Of a DNA stretch of 64,000 bases, positions 44,940 to 52,905 are shown piece by piece. Origin of the DNA: a virus; IMG/VR virus record IMGVR_UViG_3300043444_000502, positions 64,001-128,000 of that record; one strand, 5' to 3'. The stretch's first letter is position 1; every line of letters starts with the position of its first letter. The notes below the pieces were generated by a model. It made no database searches. It saw only the letters and a program-made list of their open reading frames with translations, and was not told where the DNA came from. Position numbers and translations under genes: made by a program.

Positions 44940-45430
44940 TGGATTTACAATATAAACTTATTCCTTTTGATGATGCAATGTTATCATCTCCAGTACAATA
45001 TATTGATATTGAAAATAAACAAGAATTTGCAGAACGTTTAGAAAATGCTTGTAAATTTTTTAAAGGTATTGGATTATCAGCCAATCAAGTGGGTATTAAT
45101 AATAGAGTTTTTTGTGTAGCGTATGAAGGGTTTAATGAAACGTTCTTCGATCCAAAAATCGTTGAATATTCTAAAGAAGAAACTTTATTTGAAGAAGGTT
45201 GTTTGTCACAACCTGGTGTATTCATCAATTTAAAACGTCCTAAGGCAATTAGAATTGAATATACGAATAAAAACAATGAACGCGTTACTACTGATTTTGG
45301 TGGTATCACTGCAAGAATTATTCAACATGAATATGATCATATGGAAGGCACAAATTTTATAAAACGTGCTTCTCCTTTAAAACAAGCATTGGCACTTAAG
45401 AAAGCTAATGCAAAGAAAAGACGTTATTAA
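44939..45430 (+). CDS. def: Peptide deformylase
   Basis: A 163-residue deformylase. Motif 1 is GIGLSANQ (43-50; usual form GxGLAAxQ), motif 2 EEGCLSQP with Cys88, motif 3 QHEYDHMEG with His130, Glu131 and His134. It removes the formyl group from nascent proteins and binds Fe(II) in vivo. Phage-borne deformylases are common in marine T4-like phages, where they may speed synthesis of virion or photosystem proteins. One-base overlap with gene 46. Confidence 0.92.
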   Translation: MDLQYKLIPFDDAMLSSPVQYIDIENKQEFAERLENACKFFKGIGLSANQVGINNRVFCVAYEGFNETFFDPKIVEYSKEETLFEEGCLSQPGVFINLKRPKAIRIEYTNKNNERVTTDFGGITARIIQHEYDHMEGTNFIKRASPLKQALALKKANAKKRRY

Positions 45431-45441
45431 TCATATACTTG

Positions 45442-45454
45442 CATAGGGCCTATG
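45442..45454 (+). promoter_or_regulatory. Palindromic operator candidate
   Basis: CATAGG, one G, CCTATG: a perfect 6-bp inverted repeat that overlaps the first bases of the -35 TGTACA. Related half sites occur before gene 55 and before the MoxR gene. Confidence 0.5.
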
Positions 45455-45481
45455 TACAGCATGTTATTTCTATGGTATAAT
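45453..45481 (+). promoter_or_regulatory. Sigma70-like promoter, VWA gene
   Basis: TGTACA, 17 bases, TATAAT with ATGG before the -10. Closely similar in its whole length to the promoter at 47818. Confidence 0.85.
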
Positions 45482-45507
45482 ATATACATATCAAATGAGG
45501 AAATAAC

Positions 45508-47796
45508 ATGCAAGGTGTCCAACTCGATGCAATCTCAATCAACTTAGATCAGCAGTCTACTTTAGCACGTTTGTTAGCTAGAGAAAATATCACTGTTATT
45601 CACGGTGCTTATAAGACTGCATGGTTCGATCCCACAAAACGTGTACTCGCTTTGCCTATTTGGAAGAATAAGGGTAAAGCAGTCTACGATCTTTTAACAG
45701 GCCATGAAGTCGGTCATGCATTATACACTCCAGCACAAGGATGGCATGATGCAGTTGATGATATTAATGGCGCACCTAAAGCATATCTCAATATTTTAGA
45801 AGACGTACGAATCGAACGTAAAGTTCAAGATTTGTATCCTGGTCTTCGCTTTCAATTTCGCAAAGCTTATAAACAATTGGCTGAAGAAGACTTTTTCGGT
45901 ATCGTAAAAAGTGGAGCAGATGTTAATTTGTTGAAAGTTATTGATAAGATTAATCTATTAGCAAAACTTGGTGATCATATTACTATTGCTTTAGATCCAA
46001 TTGAAATGAATTATTTTACTCGTGCTTATTGTACGGAAACATTTGAAGATGTGATAGCTTTAGCTAAAGAAATTTATGCATATCAAAAATCATTAGAAAA
46101 AGATATTCCACAATCTACAGAAGAAGTTCCAACTATTAATGTGTCTTCGAATGAAATAGAAGAAAGTGAAGACGATAATAGCAGTGATTATGAAAAGCAA
46201 GAGTCTTCTACAGAAGAACCATCATCAGTAGATGAAACACAAGAAGAAGACACAACTGAAGAAGAACCACAATCTGGAAAATCTGGTCGTGGAACTCGCG
46301 ACGTCGAACAAAAAGAACTTGCTAAAGATGATGTAAAAACTGAATCTGATAAAGACAAGCACAAAACTAAAGACATTGATGAAGAAGACATCGTTGATCA
46401 AGAAGCAATGACTGATAAGGCATTTCGCGAAAGAGAAAGTGAATTGGTTGCTGACTCTGAGTTGAATAAGCATATGATTTACACAATCAACAAAGTTCGT
46501 CAACCTGAAATCATCATTGACTATAAAGAATATTACGCTGAATGGCATAAACATTTAAATGCTATCACATCATCAGATGCATGGTATAAAGATCGTATTA
46601 CTGAAAATTTAGTAGAGCTTGAAGACACATTTAAGAAATTTAAATCTGATACAGATCTTGCTGCAGCATATATGGCAAAAGAATTTGAATTGCGTAAAGC
46701 CGCATATCAATATTCTCGCTCGACGTTACAAAAAACTGGTGTTATTAATACCAATCGTTTGCATGCATATAAAACTAGTGAAGATATTTTCTTAAAGTCT
46801 ACTAAACTTGCAAATTATAAGAACCATGGTATGATGTTGTTTATTGACTTCTCAGGTTCTATGTCAGAAAATATTGGTCCTACAATTCGTCAAACATTAA
46901 ATCTTGCAGCATTTTGTCGCATGATTAATATTCCATATGAAGTGTATGCGTTTACAACTCGTGTACGTGATGAAGTTTCTGATGAAATTGATTTATCGTC
47001 ATATAGTGACTGTGAAGTTGTCATGCAAAAGTTCAACTTAATGAACCTAATGTCTTCGCGTATGTCACGTCGCGAATATAATGAAAGTTTCCGTATGCTT
47101 TGGAATTTATCAATGGCATGGGATAATAAACTTCATAACAGTTACATTAATCCGTGGAATCATTTACATAGTACACCATTGAATACATGCATTGTATATG
47201 CTCATGATCTTATTGCTCAATATAAGATTAAACATAATGTCGAAAAAATGACTACAATGTTTTTGACTGATGGAGATTCTGATAGTTTCCAGATTAGAGT
47301 TACTGATGAAGGAAAATCAAATAGCATTTATGCAAACGATGGTTATGGTTATAGAGGACGTAAAGCTATTATTCGTTGTGCAGGCAAAAGCTTCACTGTG
47401 AATAATATTGTTGGTTCAGATATGACAAAGAACTTATTGCTTTCACTTAAGAAAACAACTAATACTAATGTACTTGGTTTTTTCATTAGCGAATATCGTA
47501 ATCAAGCTATTGCTAAAGCAGTTGATCAAGCTCCTGTTGGTCAATGGACTAAGTACAAAGAAAAGTATACTGAGCATATGAATAAAAATCGTTGCTTGAT
47601 TGAAGATAACATTTTTGGTTATGATCGCTATTTTGGTCTATGCACAAAATATATGGATATTGTAGAAGATGAATTTGGTGAAATGGTTGAAGATGGAGCC
47701 AGTAAAGGTAAAATTAAAACAGCATTTGCAAAAATGACTAAGGCAAAGCGAGTAAATCGTATCTTGCTAAATGCATTTGTTGATGCAATTGCATGA
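45508..47796 (+). CDS. HExxH metallopeptidase-like protein with VWA domain
   Basis: A 762-residue protein. An N-terminal domain carries GHEVGHAL (His66, Glu67, His70), the HExxH zinc motif, with a NILEDVRIERK helix downstream that may give the third ligand. A very acidic linker (about 185-305) follows. The C-terminal half has a von Willebrand A domain with MIDAS motif DFSGSMS near 448 and a TDGDS later. This layout (acidic linker then VWA) resembles CobT-like partners of MoxR AAA+ ATPases, and such an ATPase is the next gene. Strong RBS (GAGGAAA). Confidence 0.82.
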   Translation: MQGVQLDAISINLDQQSTLARLLARENITVIHGAYKTAWFDPTKRVLALPIWKNKGKAVYDLLTGHEVGHALYTPAQGWHDAVDDINGAPKAYLNILEDVRIERKVQDLYPGLRFQFRKAYKQLAEEDFFGIVKSGADVNLLKVIDKINLLAKLGDHITIALDPIEMNYFTRAYCTETFEDVIALAKEIYAYQKSLEKDIPQSTEEVPTINVSSNEIEESEDDNSSDYEKQESSTEEPSSVDETQEEDTTEEEPQSGKSGRGTRDVEQKELAKDDVKTESDKDKHKTKDIDEEDIVDQEAMTDKAFRERESELVADSELNKHMIYTINKVRQPEIIIDYKEYYAEWHKHLNAITSSDAWYKDRITENLVELEDTFKKFKSDTDLAAAYMAKEFELRKAAYQYSRSTLQKTGVINTNRLHAYKTSEDIFLKSTKLANYKNHGMMLFIDFSGSMSENIGPTIRQTLNLAAFCRMINIPYEVYAFTTRVRDEVSDEIDLSSYSDCEVVMQKFNLMNLMSSRMSRREYNESFRMLWNLSMAWDNKLHNSYINPWNHLHSTPLNTCIVYAHDLIAQYKIKHNVEKMTTMFLTDGDSDSFQIRVTDEGKSNSIYANDGYGYRGRKAIIRCAGKSFTVNNIVGSDMTKNLLLSLKKTTNTNVLGFFISEYRNQAIAKAVDQAPVGQWTKYKEKYTEHMNKNRCLIEDNIFGYDRYFGLCTKYMDIVEDEFGEMVEDGASKGKIKTAFAKMTKAKRVNRILLNAFVDAIA

Positions 47797-47817
47797 TGGG
47801 CATGCATCTAGGGTCTA

Positions 47818-47846
47818 TGTACAACATGTTAAAAATGTGGTATAAT
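47818..47846 (+). promoter_or_regulatory. Sigma70-like promoter, MoxR gene
   Basis: TGTACA, 17 bases, TATAAT with TGTGG before the -10. Preceded by GGTCTA, close to the operator-like sequence before the VWA gene. Confidence 0.85.
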
Positions 47847-47899
47847 ATAACCTGGATGTATGATTAAATTGTAATGTAAATGTGAAAGGTGTCCAAACC

Positions 47900-49051
47900 A
47901 TGAAGCAAGAAATTAAAACAGCATTCGTCAAAACTCTTGGCGATAAATATCCTGGTCGATCAGTATTCGATGTAAAAGAACTCGTCGATCATGCTGAAGA
48001 AATGGGTCTAGGTTACCCGAACTTTATCACTAAACCAGAAAATCGAGTTGGTCGTGGTAAATACCAAATTCAAATGTTGGCAGCAGTTGTGCCACTTAAA
48101 AAGCCTGTTGCAGAAACGTCTGCACAGAATCAAGTTATTCAAACGGTATTTGATCAAGTGAAAATTGAAGTTCCAGAAAAAGATAAAACTTACGTATCGT
48201 GGGGATTCTTTCGAGACGTAAAGCAAATCATTGAATCAATGGCATTCTATCCTGTGTTTATTGCAGGTTTGTCAGGTAATGGTAAGACAATGATGGTTGA
48301 ACAGGCTTGTGCTCAATCACAGCGCAAATATGTACGCGTTAACATTACAGAAGAAACTGATGAAGATGATCTTATCGGTGGTTTCCGTCTAGTGAACGGT
48401 GAAACTGTTTGGTGTGATGGTCCTGTACCTCAAGCCATGAAGCAAGGCGCAATTTGTCTAATCGACGAGATCGATCGTGGTTCTAATAAGCTTATGTGTT
48501 TGCAAGCTGTACTTGAAGGCAAACCACTATATATTAAAAAGACTGGCGCGGTTGTTCGACCAGAAACGGGTTTCAATGTGATTGCAACTGCCAACACTAA
48601 AGGTCGTGGCTCTGAAGATGGTCGCTTTACAGGTGCACGCATCCTTGATGAAGCTTTCCTAGAACGTTTTGTTGCAACTATGGATCAACCATATCCTACT
48701 ACTGCAGTAGAAAAGAAAATTGTTCTAAACGCTATGGAATCTTATGGCAAATTGGATGGTGAATTTGCAGATAACTTAGTTACATGGTCAGATATTATCC
48801 GTACTACATACAAAGATGGCGGTGTAGATGATTTAATCTCTACACGTCGTCTAGTTCATATCGCTCGTACGTATGGTATTTTTGGTGATCGCAAGAAAGC
48901 GATTGAGCTTTGCATCTCTCGCTTTGATGAAGATACACGTACAGCATTTTTAGATCTGTACACAAAGGTGGATAGTAAAGCTGTACAACCAGTTTCAGAA
49001 AAAGAATTTGTTGAAGCACCAATTCAGAACGATACTGTAACACCATTTTAA
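47900..49051 (+). CDS. MoxR/CobS-type AAA+ ATPase
   Basis: A 383-residue ATPase. Walker A GLSGNGKT near 125, Walker B CLIDEIDR near 187, sensor 1 ATANTKGRG near 230 and an arginine-finger area (LDEAFLERF). These match MoxR and CobS proteins, which act with VWA-domain partners. I prefer the ATG at 47900 (AAAGGTG before it); a GTG at 47882 would give a start resembling that of the upstream VWA protein. A chaperone or remodelling pair with 45508 is the likely role; cobalt chelation is not shown. Confidence 0.88.
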   Translation: MKQEIKTAFVKTLGDKYPGRSVFDVKELVDHAEEMGLGYPNFITKPENRVGRGKYQIQMLAAVVPLKKPVAETSAQNQVIQTVFDQVKIEVPEKDKTYVSWGFFRDVKQIIESMAFYPVFIAGLSGNGKTMMVEQACAQSQRKYVRVNITEETDEDDLIGGFRLVNGETVWCDGPVPQAMKQGAICLIDEIDRGSNKLMCLQAVLEGKPLYIKKTGAVVRPETGFNVIATANTKGRGSEDGRFTGARILDEAFLERFVATMDQPYPTTAVEKKIVLNAMESYGKLDGEFADNLVTWSDIIRTTYKDGGVDDLISTRRLVHIARTYGIFGDRKKAIELCISRFDEDTRTAFLDLYTKVDSKAVQPVSEKEFVEAPIQNDTVTPF

Positions 49052-49062
49052 TTTTTACACCT

Positions 49063-49087
49063 AAGAGGAGTTTTCGCCCCTCCTCTT
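49063..49087 (+). terminator. Hairpin terminator after MoxR gene
   Basis: AAGAGGAG, a 9-base loop and CTCCTCTT give an 8-bp stem 12 bases after the stop. The T run is short, so termination may be partial. Confidence 0.65.
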
Positions 49088-49129
49088 ATTCAAGGTGATA
49101 ATTGGGCGTTTTATTATGGAGCATAAACA

Positions 49130-49393
49130 ATGACAAAGCAAGCAAAACTTTTGGCGTCTTTCGAACAAGGTAATTCACTTACGGCTAAACAAATTAGCTC
49201 AATGTTCGGCTTAAAAGATCCAGCAGCATCAGTTCGCAATCTTCGCGAACAAGGTCATTGCATCTACGCTAATAGCGTTAAGTTGCATGATGGCACTGAA
49301 TCTACTAAGTATCGCCTTGGCAAACCAACACGCCGCATGGTTGCACTAGCTGCACGAATTGCTGGCGCAGGTGCGTTCACACGTAACGTTTAA
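49130..49393 (+). CDS. Winged-helix DNA-binding protein
   Basis: An 87-residue basic protein. Residues 16-45 (LTAKQISSMFGLKDPAASVRNLREQG) form a helix-turn-helix typical of winged-helix regulators, followed by a wing-like strand pair (CIYANSVKLHDG...YRLG). It lies alone between two hairpin terminators and has no obvious promoter of the TGTACA type. It is the only candidate transcription factor of this kind seen here and might bind the repeated promoter sites, as an inference. Confidence 0.75.
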   Translation: MTKQAKLLASFEQGNSLTAKQISSMFGLKDPAASVRNLREQGHCIYANSVKLHDGTESTKYRLGKPTRRMVALAARIAGAGAFTRNV

Positions 49394-49404
49394 TCACGTG
49401 TACT

Positions 49405-49452
49405 GAAGAAGGGCAGAGGGACTGGACACCTACTCTGCCCATTCTTCTTTTT
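49405..49452 (+). terminator. Rho-independent terminator
   Basis: GAAGAA-GGGCAGAG pairs with CTCTGCCC-A-TTCTTC (14 bp, one bulged A) around a 14-base loop, ending in a T run. It closes the winged-helix gene. Confidence 0.85.
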
Positions 49453-49467
49453 GTTTAAGGAATAATG

Positions 49468-49809
49468 ATGGCAAAAAAAGATAATATTGATGTTGTAAAA
49501 GCATCGCAAACTGCCACCACCGGCGGCAGAAAATTTGATGGTAATAAAACAGAATATGGTCTTTTGCCTCCTCTTGCGTTAGAGGAGATTGCAAAAGTTT
49601 TGACATTTGGTGCACAAAAATATGAGCGTGATAATTGGAAACGAGTTCCAGATTCTAAGCGAAGATATTTTGATGCATTGCAACGACATATTTGGGCATA
49701 TAAACGCGGCGAAAAATTAGATCCAGAAACCGGTTTGCATCATTTAGCCCATGCAGGTTGTTGTTTAATGTTCTTATATGAGCATGATGTCGAATATTCG
49801 AAAGAATAA
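49468..49809 (+). CDS. dATP/dGTP diphosphohydrolase-like protein (DUF5664 type)
   Basis: A 113-residue protein with KFDGNKTEYGLLPPLALEEI, LTFGAQKYERDNW, RYFDALQRHIWA and DPETGLHHLAHAGC, the pattern of the DUF5664 / dATP-dGTP diphosphohydrolase N-terminal family in phages. His and Glu/Asp residues would bind metal. It likely shapes the dNTP pool. Two ATGs are in frame; 49468 has the better spacing to AAGGA. It stands just before the clamp gene. Confidence 0.75.
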   Translation: MAKKDNIDVVKASQTATTGGRKFDGNKTEYGLLPPLALEEIAKVLTFGAQKYERDNWKRVPDSKRRYFDALQRHIWAYKRGEKLDPETGLHHLAHAGCCLMFLYEHDVEYSKE

Positions 49810-49810
49810 T

Positions 49811-49839
49811 TGTACAAATTATTTGATTTATGGTATAAT
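49811..49839 (+). promoter_or_regulatory. Sigma70-like promoter, gene 45
   Basis: TGTACA, 17 bases, TATAAT with ATGG before the -10, directly after the preceding stop. It starts the replisome unit. Confidence 0.85.
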
Positions 49840-49866
49840 GTTATTATACAACGTTAAGGATATATT

Positions 49867-50541
49867 ATGAAACTTTCCCAAGAAACAATTGCAATTTTGA
49901 AAAATTTTGCATCTATTCAACCAAATCTAATGTTTAGAGCTGGTTCAGAATTAAAAACAATTGCAGAAGCAAAAAATATTGTTGCTAAAGCAACGATTAC
50001 TGAAACAATTCCACAAGACTTTGGCATTTATGACGTCAATGATTTCTTATCTTCATTGAGTTTGTTTAGTCAACCATCTATGACTTTCTCAGAAGATGGG
50101 AAAAATGTCTTTTTACAAGAAGGTAAATCTTCTCTAAAATATTTCTTTTCAGATGAAGCTTCATTGACATATCCTCAAAAAGATATTACAATGCCAGCAA
50201 CAGATGCATCATTTGAATTGACGGCTGAAGTTCTAAAAAATCTTCAGCGTGCTACATCGCTTTTATCAGTTTCAACAGTTGCAGTTGAAAGCGTTGGTAG
50301 TGGTATTGTTATTCGTGTACAAGATGCAAAAAATTCAACTTCTAATTCATACGGTACAGAAGTAGAAGGTAATAATAATGGCCATAATTTCAAATTCCAT
50401 TTTGATATCTCAAATTTTAAAATTCTTCCGGGAGACTATGACGTATCAATCTCTGGTAAACTCATCTCCCATTTTAAACACAAGACTCTCCCAATTGAAT
50501 ATTGGATTGCTCTTGAAAAATCATCAACATATGAGGCATAA
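49867..50541 (+). CDS. 45: Sliding clamp gp45
   Basis: A 224-residue clamp (T4 gp45 is 228). The N-terminus (LSQETIAILKNFASIQPNLMF), the YDVNDFLSSLSLF strand and the C-terminal LPIEYWIALEKSS are characteristic. It tethers polymerase and, in T4, activates late transcription with gp55. First gene behind its promoter; RBS AAGGATA. Confidence 0.94.
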   Translation: MKLSQETIAILKNFASIQPNLMFRAGSELKTIAEAKNIVAKATITETIPQDFGIYDVNDFLSSLSLFSQPSMTFSEDGKNVFLQEGKSSLKYFFSDEASLTYPQKDITMPATDASFELTAEVLKNLQRATSLLSVSTVAVESVGSGIVIRVQDAKNSTSNSYGTEVEGNNNGHNFKFHFDISNFKILPGDYDVSISGKLISHFKHKTLPIEYWIALEKSSTYEA

Positions 50542-50543
50542 TA

Positions 50544-50729
50544 ATGAAACTATCTGATCTACAAATCGTTGTTCAAATTATTGATCTTGCAGCAGAACGA
50601 GGCATTTATAAAGGTGCTGATCTAAAAACTGTTGGAGAAGTACGTGAACGTGTAATTGAATTTATTAAAGTTAACACACCAAAGGAAGAAGGAGTTAATA
50701 CAAATGAGTCTAGCCAAACAACTGAGTAA
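50544..50729 (+). CDS. Small conserved-looking protein after gene 45
   Basis: A 61-residue helical protein (LSDLQIVVQIIDLAAERGIYKG, then GEVRERVIEFIK) with a polar tail. It starts 2 bases after gene 45 and overlaps dsbA by 26 bases. Similar short proteins occur beside clamp genes in marine T4-like phages. Function unknown. Confidence 0.7.
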   Translation: MKLSDLQIVVQIIDLAAERGIYKGADLKTVGEVRERVIEFIKVNTPKEEGVNTNESSQTTE

Positions 50730-50964
50730 TCCAGCAGATCGTAAAGCTGTATATGATGCTATTGTAGAAATTTCAAATTCTATGACTCGCATGGATGCTG
50801 AGCGTGATCTTATTAAAGAAACCTTAAATATGGTTAAAGATAAGTATGAACTTCCATCAAAATATACACGCACCCTTGCAAAGATTTATCATAAACAAAA
50901 CTTTACTCAACTTAAAGCTGAACAAGAAGAAGTAGAAGATTTGTATGAATCCCTCACGTCGTAA
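50704..50964 (+). CDS. dsbA: DsbA-like DNA-binding late transcription protein
   Basis: An 86-residue helical protein. The C-terminal half (YTRTLAKIYHKQNF, then AEQEEVEDLYESL) lines up by eye with the end of T4 DsbA (89 residues), a double-stranded DNA-binding protein that enhances late transcription. I chose the ATG at 50704; the longer upstream frame lies inside the previous gene. Confidence 0.75.
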   Translation: MSLAKQLSNPADRKAVYDAIVEISNSMTRMDAERDLIKETLNMVKDKYELPSKYTRTLAKIYHKQNFTQLKAEQEEVEDLYESLTS

Positions 50965-51277
50965 ATTCTTTAAAGGATTTGGTGTATTAGGTGCGGTGGT
51001 TGCAGGCGCAACTGCCGTAAAAGTTACGGTTGAAGAAACTAAAAAAACAACTGAGGACATTTCTCACCTAGCCCCAGAACCAAATACAACATTAATGTTG
51101 ACTGGTGATAATAGAACGCCAGAAGAAAAACAAGCAATGATGTCACCACCATCAAATGGATTCATGCTTTACCAACAACCTCAAGTTACTAATCAAGTTT
51201 CATTGGCCGTTGGTAAAGACAACAGGTTGTGGATTAAAATTGATGAGCAATGGAAACGAGTTTCTGTTGACGCTTAA
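50945..51277 (+). CDS. Protein with twin-arginine (Tat) signal
   Basis: A 110-residue protein. Residues 4-10 are SRRKFFK, an exact fit to the Tat motif (S/T)RRxFLK except Phe for Leu, followed by a weakly hydrophobic stretch GFGVLGAVVAGATAV (11-25). The rest is soluble, with a small C-terminal beta part (NRLWIKIDEQWKRVSV). It overlaps dsbA by 20 bases and precedes gene 44 by 16. Export of a phage protein through Tat, or membrane anchoring, is implied but not shown. Confidence 0.72.
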   Translation: MNPSRRKFFKGFGVLGAVVAGATAVKVTVEETKKTTEDISHLAPEPNTTLMLTGDNRTPEEKQAMMSPPSNGFMLYQQPQVTNQVSLAVGKDNRLWIKIDEQWKRVSVDA

Positions 51278-51293
51278 TATTATGGAGTTATGA

Positions 51294-52232
51294 ATGCAAG
51301 ACCAATTTTTGTGGGTAGAAAAATATCGTCCTAAAACTATCGAAGAATGTATTCTTCCAAAACAATTGAAAGATACATTCCAACAAATTATTGATAGCGG
51401 CGAATTACCTAATTTGATGTTTACAGGTACTGCTGGTCTTGGCAAGACTACAGTTGCTCGAGCTCTATGTGAGCAACTTGGAATTGATTACATTGTAATT
51501 AACGGATCTGAAGAAGGTAATATCGATACGCTTCGTACAAAGATTCGTCAATTCGCTTCAACAGTTTCACTTACTGGTGGATACAAATGTGTTATCCTTG
51601 ATGAGGCTGATTATCTAAATCCACAATCAACTCAACCAGCTTTACGCGGTTTCATTGAAGAATTTGCAAATAACTGCCGATTCATTCTAACATGTAACTT
51701 TAAGAATCGTATTATTGAACCACTTCATTCTCGTTGTGGTGTGATTGACTTCAAGTTTGATAAGAAGATTCTTGCAAACTTGTGCGGTCAGTTTATGAAT
51801 CGTTTAAAGTTTATTCTTACAGAAGAAAATATTTCTTTCCAAGAACCAGTACTTGCAGAGCTCATCATGAAACATGCACCAGATTGGCGCCGTGTTTTAA
51901 ATGAAGCCCAACGTTATAGTATTACAGGTTCTATTGATGAAGGTGTATTAGTTACTCTTAATGATAAATCTATTAAAGATCTAATGACAGCTCTTAAAGC
52001 TAAAAATTTTAAGAGTATGCGTGAATGGGTTGTCAATAATATTGACACAGAACCGCATGCAATCTTTAGAAAGATCTATGATAATTTAAACGAGCATTTG
52101 CAACCACAATCTATTCCACAAATTATCATTATCTTAGCTGATTATCAATATAAGAATGCATTTGTCGCAGACCACGAATTAAATGTGGTTGCATGTATGA
52201 CTGAAGTTATGGCAAATGCGGAGTTTAAATGA
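51294..52232 (+). CDS. 44: Clamp loader large subunit gp44
   Basis: A 312-residue AAA+ ATPase (T4 gp44 is 319). WVEKYRPKTIEECILP at the start, Walker A GTAGLGKTT near 44-52, Walker B ILDEADYL near 101, and the SRC motif in HSRCGVIDF. It opens the gp45 clamp with gp62. ATGA overlap with the next small gene. Confidence 0.95.
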   Translation: MQDQFLWVEKYRPKTIEECILPKQLKDTFQQIIDSGELPNLMFTGTAGLGKTTVARALCEQLGIDYIVINGSEEGNIDTLRTKIRQFASTVSLTGGYKCVILDEADYLNPQSTQPALRGFIEEFANNCRFILTCNFKNRIIEPLHSRCGVIDFKFDKKILANLCGQFMNRLKFILTEENISFQEPVLAELIMKHAPDWRRVLNEAQRYSITGSIDEGVLVTLNDKSIKDLMTALKAKNFKSMREWVVNNIDTEPHAIFRKIYDNLNEHLQPQSIPQIIIILADYQYKNAFVADHELNVVACMTEVMANAEFK

Positions 52233-52411
52233 CACGCGCTAATATATACTCTAAAGAAAATTTTTGGTGTGTAGACTATATTGATTCGAATTATGAAATG
52301 TTACCAGCAGTTGGTATGTTCACAGAATTAGAAGCTGCACGCCAATCTGCATTAGAGTGGTGTGAAGGAGTATTAGAAAATGTGGCGATTGTGGGCAAAG
52401 GCTCTTGGTGA
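52229..52411 (+). CDS. Small hypothetical protein
   Basis: A 60-residue protein (ENFWCVDYIDSNYEMLPAVGMF, then AARQSALEWCEGVL) that looks like a short beta-alpha unit. It overlaps gene 44 by 4 bases and the next small membrane gene by 32. Unknown function. Confidence 0.62.
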   Translation: MTRANIYSKENFWCVDYIDSNYEMLPAVGMFTELEAARQSALEWCEGVLENVAIVGKGSW

Positions 52412-52529
52412 AAAGGCAAGTGCGTGTGATAATGAATCTGATAAAGTTGCTCTAATTCGCACGTGCATTGTCCTTTGTTATATAATTACTAACCTGTTCA
52501 TTGTAGCAGGTGTTATTAGGCATTGGTGA
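52380..52529 (+). CDS. Small membrane protein MWRLWAKALGEKAS type
   Basis: A 49-residue gene. The protein starts MWRLWAKALGEKAS, has a charged part, then one transmembrane helix (about 26-44, IRTCIVLCYIITNLFIVAGV) and ends RHW. Very similar short proteins are a known unknown of cyanophage-like T4 viruses. It lies between genes 44 and 62 and ends one base before the gene 62 ATG, so it is co-translated with the clamp loader. Confidence 0.78.
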   Translation: MWRLWAKALGEKASACDNESDKVALIRTCIVLCYIITNLFIVAGVIRHW

Positions 52530-52530
52530 T

Positions 52531-52905
52531 ATGAATCCATTTGATTATGTAAATGCAATATGTGACACTAAACAAAACTTAATTGTAGATGAAGTTTCTG
52601 AAAAAGCTTATAATCCATTTATGATTAATAGATCTTTGTCATACCATTATGACACTGTTTTGCTAGCCAATGAGATGAACACTAGACATCATCTCGATAA
52701 AAAGCTTCAAAACGATTTTCTTATAAATACAGTTAGGAAGAAAAAAAGGTTCTCCAAATGGATCAAACCTTTATCTTCTAGTGATTTGGAAATCGTCAAA
52801 GAGTATTATGGCTACAGCAATGAAAAAGCTCGACAAGTCTTATCCTTACTCAATGACGAACAAATGGGACAATTGAGACAAAGGATTTTCAAAGGTGGAA
52901 AATAA
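52531..52905 (+). CDS. 62: Clamp loader small subunit gp62
   Basis: A 124-residue protein, shorter than T4 gp62 (187) as in marine T4-like phages. It starts MNPFDYVNAICDTKQNLI with NPFMINRSLSYHYDTVLLAN next, the hallmark region, and a basic RKKKRFSKWIKP segment. An upstream in-frame GTG at 52510 falls inside the small membrane gene, so 52531 is preferred. It overlaps regA by 11 bases. Confidence 0.9.
   Translation: MNPFDYVNAICDTKQNLIVDEVSEKAYNPFMINRSLSYHYDTVLLANEMNTRHHLDKKLQNDFLINTVRKKKRFSKWIKPLSSSDLEIVKEYYGYSNEKARQVLSLLNDEQMGQLRQRIFKGGK

Noticed and set aside
46188-46554. Two overlapping minus-strand frames in the VWA gene
   Set aside because: Both are antisense shadows of the acidic linker. 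Composition is Ser/Cys/Phe-rich, and no minus-strand gene is supported anywhere in the window.
45508-49051. Cobaltochelatase CobT/CobS for cobalamin synthesis
   Set aside because: The pair resembles CobT/CobS in plan, but the HExxH head and lack of other cobalamin genes make metal chelation unproven; a general MoxR-VWA call is safer.
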